19,443 nucleotides of DNA, taken from positions 1 to 19,443 of the forward strand of contig JAFBAD010000014.1 in the NCBI GenBank assembly GCA_019247975.1. Direction: 5' to 3'. Below the pieces are notes generated by a model. The model searched no databases. It was not told the origin of the DNA and saw only the letters and a program-made list of their open reading frames with translations. Position numbers and translations under genes: made by a program. Shown here piece after piece: positions 14,769-19,443 of this stretch (within the stretch, counting starts at the first letter, position 1; each line of letters begins with the position of its first letter). This stretch comes from Acidimicrobiia bacterium (GTDB lineage: Bacteria > Actinomycetota > Acidimicrobiia > Acidimicrobiales > Iamiaceae).

Positions 14769-17524
14769 GGGGTCACCTCCTCGATCTCGTCGGCCCCCAC
14801 CTCGTCGGCCCCCACCTCATCGGCGTGGCCCAGGTAGGCGTCGCGCACGGCCTGGTCGTCACGGACCTGGGCCGGGGTGCCGCTGGCGATGACCCGCCCG
14901 AAGTCGATCACCACGACGCGGTCGCAGGTGGACATCACGAGGTTCACGTCGTGCTCGACGAGGAGCACGCCCATGCGCCGCTCGTCGGCCAGCCGGCGGA
15001 TGAGCCGGGCCAGCTCCCCGGTCTCGTTCTCGTCGAGGCCGGCCGCCGGCTCGTCGAGCATCACGATCGACGGCCCGGAGGCGACGGTCCGGGCGATGCC
15101 GACCAGGCGACGACGCCCGTAGGGCAGCTCCTCGGGCGTCTCGTCGAGGTGCTGCTCGAGGTTGAACTCCCGCACCGCGGTGACCGCGGTCGGCGTGAGC
15201 TCGTGGGTGCCCGGCCAGAACAGGTCGGTGACCCAGGACATGCGGGAGGCCCGCAGGTCGCTCCCGGCCCGGATGTTCTCCTCGACGCTGATGTCCTCGA
15301 AGAGCTCGAGTGACTGGAAGGACCGGCGCAGCCCAAGGCGGGCCCGCTGCGTCGCGTTCTTGCGGTCGATCCGCTGACCGTCGAGCTCGATCGCGCCCTC
15401 GGCGACCGGTACGAACCCGGTGACCGCGTCGATGAGCGTGGTCTTGCCCGCGCCGTTCGGGCCGATGAGGCCGACGACCTCACCGGGGTGGACCTCCAAC
15501 GACACGTCGTCCACCGCGACCACGGACCCGAAGCGGACCCGCACGCCCTGGACCGAGAGCGACGCACCGGCCACCGGCTCGACCTCCGCCGGGGGCAGCG
15601 GCTGGCGTTCGGGCTTGCGCTTGACGAGGTGGAGGCGCTCCCAGACCGAGCGGTCGCGCGTCACCAGGTCGGCGATGCCGTTCTGGTAGGCGATCAGGAT
15701 GACGAACAGCAGGACCGAGCCGATGATCAGGTCCCAGAAGTTCTTCAGGTGCAACCAGTCCTCGATCACCTTCGTGCCGAGGCCACCGACCGCGTTGGGC
15801 GCACCGAAGACGGCGCCGAGCACGTAGCCGATGCCGCCGATCACCGCGTAGCCGAGGCTGTTGATCGAGGCGAAGAGGTTGAAGTCGTTGTAGTTGATGA
15901 TCTGGCCCTTGAAGCCGACGAGGATGCCGGCCACGGCGGCCAGGCCGGCCGACACCGCGAACGCGTAGAGCTTCACGCCGAACACCGAGATGCCGAGCGA
16001 CGCGGCTGCCCGCTCGTTGGTGCGCACGGCGATCAGTCGCCGACCGGTGCGCGACCGGCGCAGGTTGGCGACGAGCAACCCGAGCAGCACGAACGCGACG
16101 AGGCTGACGATCGCCCACGCGTGCGGGTGGTTGAACGCGTCGACCTTGAAGCCGAACAGCTTGACGAAGCCGATCCGGGTGCCGCCGTCGAGCTTGCCGC
16201 CGAGGTAGTTCGGGTTGGCGAACACGACCTCGGACACGATGAAGCCGAGGCCGAGCGTGACCACCGCGAGGTTCACGCCCCGGGTGCGCAGCGCAGGGAT
16301 CGCGAAGATCAGCCCGACGGGGATCGTGAGCAGGACGCCGAGCAGGATCGAGATCTCGACGCCGAGGCCGGCGTGCACGAACCGCCCTGCGATGAGCGCA
16401 CCGATGCCGGCCAGCGCCCACTGCGCGAGCGAGATCTGCCCGGCGTAGCCGGTCAGCACCACGATCGACAGGACCATCACGCCGGTGGCCAGCGAGATGT
16501 AGATGGCCGACGCCCAGTCGTCGTTCAGCACGAGCAGGAGGACGAGCAGGGCGAGGCCGGACGCGAGCAGGACCGCTCGCATGCTGATCTGGCCGGACCC
16601 GAGCCGCGGCAACCGCACCGCGACGTGGGAGCGCAGCGGCAGGCCGCGCCCGCGCACGACGACCACGAGGAAGATGACCAGGAACGCAGGCATGCGGCTG
16701 AGCCCGGTGATCAGGTCCTGGTGGAGCCACTTCTGGATGTCGTTGCCGTAGAGGGTGGCCATCGCCTCGCCCACCCCGATGATCAACCCACCGAGCAGCG
16801 TGAGCGGGAACGACTGGAACGCGCCGAGCAGCGCGGCGCCGAGGCCGGCCACGGTGACCACGATCGTGAAGGTCGTGGCCGACAGGCCGGTGAGCGGCGC
16901 AGCGAGGACCGCAGCGAGGCCGCCGAGCATGCCGCCCAGGGTCCAGGTCAGCGCGGCGAGGCGGTCGGGTGACCAGCCGAGGGTCTGCACCGCCCGCTCG
17001 TTCTGCGCGCTGGCGCTGATGGCCAGGCCGATGCGGGTGTAGCGGGTCCAGGCCCACAGCCCGGCCGTCACCACCACCGTGATGACCACCAGGTAGACCC
17101 GCTCCTCCTGGATCGTGATGCTCCCCAACGTCCACACCGAGTGCGGCAGGTAGGACTCGACCGGTTCGTTGGAGGCGCCGTAGCGCTTCAGCACGACGGC
17201 CTGCAGGAGCCCGAGGAGCCCGATGGTCGCGATGACCCGCACGAGCGCGGCCGCCCGCCGCAGCGCGCGGAGCACGATCGCCTGGAACGCGAAGGACACG
17301 ATGCCGGCGGCGATCACCGCGACGATCACCGCAGGGACGGTCCCCCAGCCCTGCTTGTCCTTGAGGTCGGCGAACGCGATGTACGCCGCGAACGTGCCGA
17401 TCGCGCCCTGGGCGAAGTTGACCAGGCCCGATCCGCGGTAGATGAGGACCGCGCCCTGTGCGAAGAGCGCGTAGGTGGCTCCTGCACCGAGCCCGATGAT
17501 CAGGAACTGGACGAACGACTGCAC
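14765..17524 (-). CDS. Fused LivH-LivM permease and LivG ATPase of a Liv-type ABC importer
   Basis: A single 919-codon frame joins three normally separate subunits. Residues 1-295 are a LivH-type permease with multiple membrane helices and the loop AQNERAVQTLGW (173-184). Residues about 312-625 are a LivM-type permease with LTGYAGQISLAQ (357-368) and the equivalent loop RTNERAAASLGI (501-512). Residues about 653-900 are a LivG ATPase: Walker A GPNGAGKTT (688-696), signature LPYGRRR (800-806), Walker B VMLDEP (821-826), H-loop His858. Linkers lie at about 291-316 and 635-655. The GTG start at 17524 follows GGGAG and lies 33 bp after the binding-protein gene. The C-terminus ends in a short acidic repeat (ADEVG units). 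One chain would supply both permeases and one ATPase, with LivF as partner. Confidence 0.93.
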   Translation of the reverse strand: MQSFVQFLIIGLGAGATYALFAQGAVLIYRGSGLVNFAQGAIGTFAAYIAFADLKDKQGWGTVPAVIVAVIAAGIVSFAFQAIVLRALRRAAALVRVIATIGLLGLLQAVVLKRYGASNEPVESYLPHSVWTLGSITIQEERVYLVVITVVVTAGLWAWTRYTRIGLAISASAQNERAVQTLGWSPDRLAALTWTLGGMLGGLAAVLAAPLTGLSATTFTIVVTVAGLGAALLGAFQSFPLTLLGGLIIGVGEAMATLYGNDIQKWLHQDLITGLSRMPAFLVIFLVVVVRGRGLPLRSHVAVRLPRLGSGQISMRAVLLASGLALLVLLLVLNDDWASAIYISLATGVMVLSIVVLTGYAGQISLAQWALAGIGALIAGRFVHAGLGVEISILLGVLLTIPVGLIFAIPALRTRGVNLAVVTLGLGFIVSEVVFANPNYLGGKLDGGTRIGFVKLFGFKVDAFNHPHAWAIVSLVAFVLLGLLVANLRRSRTGRRLIAVRTNERAAASLGISVFGVKLYAFAVSAGLAAVAGILVGFKGQIINYNDFNLFASINSLGYAVIGGIGYVLGAVFGAPNAVGGLGTKVIEDWLHLKNFWDLIIGSVLLFVILIAYQNGIADLVTRDRSVWERLHLVKRKPERQPLPPAEVEPVAGASLSVQGVRVRFGSVVAVDDVSLEVHPGEVVGLIGPNGAGKTTLIDAVTGFVPVAEGAIELDGQRIDRKNATQRARLGLRRSFQSLELFEDISVEENIRAGSDLRASRMSWVTDLFWPGTHELTPTAVTAVREFNLEQHLDETPEELPYGRRRLVGIARTVASGPSIVMLDEPAAGLDENETGELARLIRRLADERRMGVLLVEHDVNLVMSTCDRVVVIDFGRVIASGTPAQVRDDQAVRDAYLGHADEVGADEVGADEIEEVTP
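14786..14830. repeat. 15-bp tandem repeat in the C-terminal tail of the fused transporter
   Basis: Two identical 15-bp units (14786-14800 and 14801-14815, CTCGTCGGCCCCCAC) are followed by a third degenerate unit (14816-14830). On the coding strand they encode the pentapeptides ADEVG/ADEVG/ADEI. Being in frame and beyond the last conserved ATPase element, copy number could vary without breaking the protein. Confidence 0.8.
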
Positions 17525-17557
17525 GTGTGAGCGACTCCCGCCCGCCTGGTCAGCGGA

Positions 17558-18907
17558 TCAGCATTGAGCCTTGGGGGCTCCGAAGATGGTCCCGCAGAGC
17601 GTCTTGTCGAAGCTGACCTTGCCCTTCGCGACGAAGTTGCCTTTGAGGCCGTCGGGAGCCTTGGCGTTCGCATCCCACCGGTAGATGCCCCAGGTGTTGG
17701 TGCCGGCCCGCTTGTAGATGCCGGGGTGGTCCATCGACGGCGTCCAGTCCTCGCCACCGAAGATGTCGAGCATCGGGACGTCCTTCGCATCGTTCAGCAT
17801 CTTCGAGAGGCCCTCGCGGGTGAACGACTTCATCTTCGCATCACGGATCATCTTGAGCAGCGCGTACAAGCCGATCCACGAGCGCATCGGGCTGGCCTTG
17901 AGGTTCTCCGGCTGCAGGTCCTCCTCGCCGGTGGAGGCGAGGTCCTGGCGCAGCGCCTTGTAGACGGGCAGGTCCACGGTGGCCGGCGGGTACGACCACA
18001 TGAACACCATCTGCTTGGAGAAGTCGCCGAGGTCCTCGACGTCCTTGTGCGAGAAGGTGCCGAGGCTCGATCCGATCAGCATCTTGGTGCTCAGCTGCTG
18101 GCCGGCCTTCACGACCTGCACGGCCTCGTTGTCGCCCAGCGCCAGCTCGACGCCGTCGGAGCCGGCCTGCTGCGCACCGAGGATGAACTGCGTGTAGTCG
18201 GTGGTGCCGCCGGGCACGGGGGTGTCGTAGACGATCTGGGCCTTGCCCTTGTAGGCGTCGGCCAGCAGGCCCTTCATGGCGGACGCGGCCGCGAGGTCGA
18301 CCCGGATGAGGCCGATCTTCTTGGAGCCCTGCTCGACGAGTCCCTGCGGGAGCAGGAAGGTCACGCCGGTGCCCGACGCGTCCATCGGGTACGCGTTCGG
18401 ATCGCCCCAGTCGTCCTGGGTCACGTTCGACGCGACCCGGGGGATCTTCGCCTTGGCCATCGCGGCCGAGACCTCGGCCTGGCCGGCGGTGCCCTGGTCG
18501 TTGATCGTCGCCATCACGCCTGCGTTGTCGATCTTGCGCACGCAGGAGACGGCCTGGTCGGTGTTGCCCCCGTCGTCGCACGTCGTGACCTGCACGCACG
18601 AACCGTTGGCACCACCGCGCTTGTTGAACGCCTTCGCGGAGACCTCGAGCGCGGTCGCCTGGTCCTTCAGGGACAGCACCGGCGACTCGAACACCGTCAT
18701 CAGGCCGACCTTGAGCGGCGGCTTCGAGGCGTCGCACGGTCCGTCGTCCCAGAGGCCGATCGACTTGTAGTCGATCTTCTCGGTGGAGACCTTGCTCTTC
18801 GAGCCGCCGTCCCCTTCCTTCTTGTTGTCGTCGCTACCACCGCAAGCGGCGGCGACGAGTGCGAGCGCCACCATGAGCGCGAGCAGGCGGCCTCGGCGTT
18901 TCGACAT
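17558..18907 (-). CDS. Liv-type ABC transporter substrate-binding lipoprotein
   Basis: A 449-residue periplasmic-binding-protein-fold protein (Peripla_BP_6 type) that would capture the substrate for the adjacent importer. The N-terminus is a lipoprotein signal: basic MSKRRGR, a hydrophobic stretch, and the lipobox ALVAAAC with Cys22 as the lipidated residue. A Gly/Ser/Lys/Glu-rich linker (23-45) precedes the fold. Six further cysteines (58, 104, 110, 122, 438 and the final residue 449) are an even number and could form disulfides. ATG 18907 is preceded by GGGAG. It is the first gene of the importer operon and diverges from the DapB-like gene. The ligand is not predictable; Liv-type binding proteins range from amino acids to aromatic acids and amides. 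Confidence 0.93.
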   Translation of the reverse strand: MSKRRGRLLALMVALALVAAACGGSDDNKKEGDGGSKSKVSTEKIDYKSIGLWDDGPCDASKPPLKVGLMTVFESPVLSLKDQATALEVSAKAFNKRGGANGSCVQVTTCDDGGNTDQAVSCVRKIDNAGVMATINDQGTAGQAEVSAAMAKAKIPRVASNVTQDDWGDPNAYPMDASGTGVTFLLPQGLVEQGSKKIGLIRVDLAAASAMKGLLADAYKGKAQIVYDTPVPGGTTDYTQFILGAQQAGSDGVELALGDNEAVQVVKAGQQLSTKMLIGSSLGTFSHKDVEDLGDFSKQMVFMWSYPPATVDLPVYKALRQDLASTGEEDLQPENLKASPMRSWIGLYALLKMIRDAKMKSFTREGLSKMLNDAKDVPMLDIFGGEDWTPSMDHPGIYKRAGTNTWGIYRWDANAKAPDGLKGNFVAKGKVSFDKTLCGTIFGAPKAQC

Positions 18908-19021
18908 CCGGTTGGCTCCCCGTGGGCGGACCGATCGTTACAAGCTTCGGGCGAAGCTAGCGCGGGCGACGGCAGGACGATAGAAGTACGACTTCGTAGC
19001 AATTTGGAGGGGGCCTTTTCA
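18908..19021. promoter_or_regulatory. Divergent control region between importer operon and DapB-like gene
   Basis: This 114-bp gap must hold promoters for both directions. It contains AGCTTCG and CGAAGCT (18943-18958), a perfect 7-bp inverted repeat with a 2-base spacer, and a smaller one, GAAGT and ACTTC with a 3-base spacer, near 18983-18995. Either could be an operator. A Shine-Dalgarno (GGAGGG) precedes the DapB-like ATG. I cannot assign -35/-10 elements with confidence, and no regulator gene is adjacent. Confidence 0.45.
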
Positions 19022-19443
19022 ATGTCTGTACGGGTCGTGCAGTGGACGACGGGCAACGTGGGCAAGCGATCGGTGCGAGCGGTCATGGCCCGGCCCGACC
19101 TCGAGCTGGTCGGCTGTTACGCCTGGTCAGACGACAAATCCGGTCGCGACGTCGGTGAGCTCTGCGGCATCGACCCGGTCGGTGTCACCGCAACGAACGA
19201 CGTCGACGCGCTGCTCGCCCTCCGGCCCGACTGCGTCGTCTACAACCCGATGTGGCAGGACGTCGACGAGCTCGTGCGCATCCTCGAGTCCGGAGCCAAC
19301 GTCGTGAGCACGGCTGCGTTCGTGAACGGGCGCGGGCTCGGCGCGGGCCGTGATCGCATCGTCGAGGCGTGCGCGCAGGGGCAGTCGTCGATGTTCGGCA
19401 CCGGCATCAGCCCGGGGTTCGTCGAGCTGGTCGGCATCGCCAC
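19022..19443 (+). CDS. DapB-like NAD(P)-dependent reductase/dehydrogenase (3' end cut by window edge)
   Basis: The frame is open for 140 codons from ATG 19022 to the window edge. The N-terminus is a Rossmann fold starting RVVQWTTGNVGKRSVRAV (4-21), with TGNVGK as the nucleotide-binding turn. DCVVYNPMW (70-78) and STAAFVNG (96-103) follow, as in the dihydrodipicolinate-reductase-like family common in mycobacteria and Acidimicrobiia, related to 2,4-diaminopentanoate dehydrogenase. These proteins are usually about 330-370 residues, so more than half is missing. GGAGGG lies about 10 bases before the ATG. The role is unknown; a true lysine-pathway DapB is unlikely because the family differs and the context is catabolic. 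Confidence 0.85.
   Translation, partial: MSVRVVQWTTGNVGKRSVRAVMARPDLELVGCYAWSDDKSGRDVGELCGIDPVGVTATNDVDALLALRPDCVVYNPMWQDVDELVRILESGANVVSTAAFVNGRGLGAGRDRIVEACAQGQSSMFGTGISPGFVELVGIA

Noticed and set aside
1..19443. Defence system, prophage, integron, CRISPR or transposon
   Set aside because: No integrase, transposase, nuclease, toxin-antitoxin, repeat-spacer array or phage gene is visible; every gene belongs to metabolism, transport, regulation or a pilin.

Overview
This window is GC-rich, densely coding bacterial DNA that looks like an actinomycete. The signs are GC-rich third codon positions, frequent GTG starts, 4-bp stop/start overlaps, two candidate leaderless promoters, and protein families typical of Actinomycetota (TetR, haemerythrin-SRPBCC, amidohydrolase-2, fused Liv-type ABC permease/ATPase, DapB-like reductase). 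Within that phylum I lean towards Acidimicrobiia or a mycobacterium-like lineage, but this is inference. I see no rRNA, tRNA, CRISPR array, transposase, integrase or phage gene. No stretch longer than about 115 bp lacks a gene.

Layout. (1) 1-738 (-) is a truncated NAD-dependent epimerase. It diverges across a striking 39-bp palindromic operator (754-792) from a TetR regulator (802-1440), which is translationally coupled to a haemerythrin-SRPBCC fusion protein (1437-2609). (2) 2687-2929 (+) is an orphan Flp-type pilin. (3) 9497 down to 2948 (-) is a six-gene block in transcription order: DsbA/FrnE-like oxidoreductase, type-B carboxylesterase, class II aldolase, amidohydrolase-2 protein, short acyl-CoA ligase, D-2-hydroxyacid dehydrogenase. 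The last four genes are nearly or actually overlapping. (4) 9591-11209 (+) holds a crotonase-family enzyme and an isocitrate lyase/PEP mutase-family enzyme. (5) 12795 down to 11260 (-) holds an alpha/beta hydrolase and a carboxymuconolactone decarboxylase-like protein. Blocks 4 and 5 converge on a perfect palindrome with 28-bp arms (11199-11255). (6) 12845-14026 (+) is a second amidohydrolase-2 protein. (7) 18907 down to 14028 (-) is a complete Liv-type ABC importer: lipoprotein binding protein, a 919-residue polypeptide fusing both permeases and one ATPase, and a second ATPase. (8) 19022-19443 (+) is a truncated DapB-like reductase.

Together the genes read as a catabolic island for a carboxylated, perhaps esterified, aromatic or alicyclic compound. 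The importer would bring it in, and the esterase and hydrolase would open ester or C-C bonds. The two amidohydrolase-2 proteins and the class II aldolase could decarboxylate or cleave intermediates. The ligase would make a CoA thioester, and the crotonase, lyase and 2-hydroxyacid dehydrogenase would finish the breakdown. The substrate cannot be named from sequence, and the pathway is my inference from gene content.

The most unusual items are the long palindrome, the symmetric operator/promoter, the H-M-G transporter fusion with a 15-bp tandem repeat in its tail, the altered catalytic positions in the crotonase and the alpha/beta hydrolase, and a hairpin that hides the class II aldolase ribosome-binding site.
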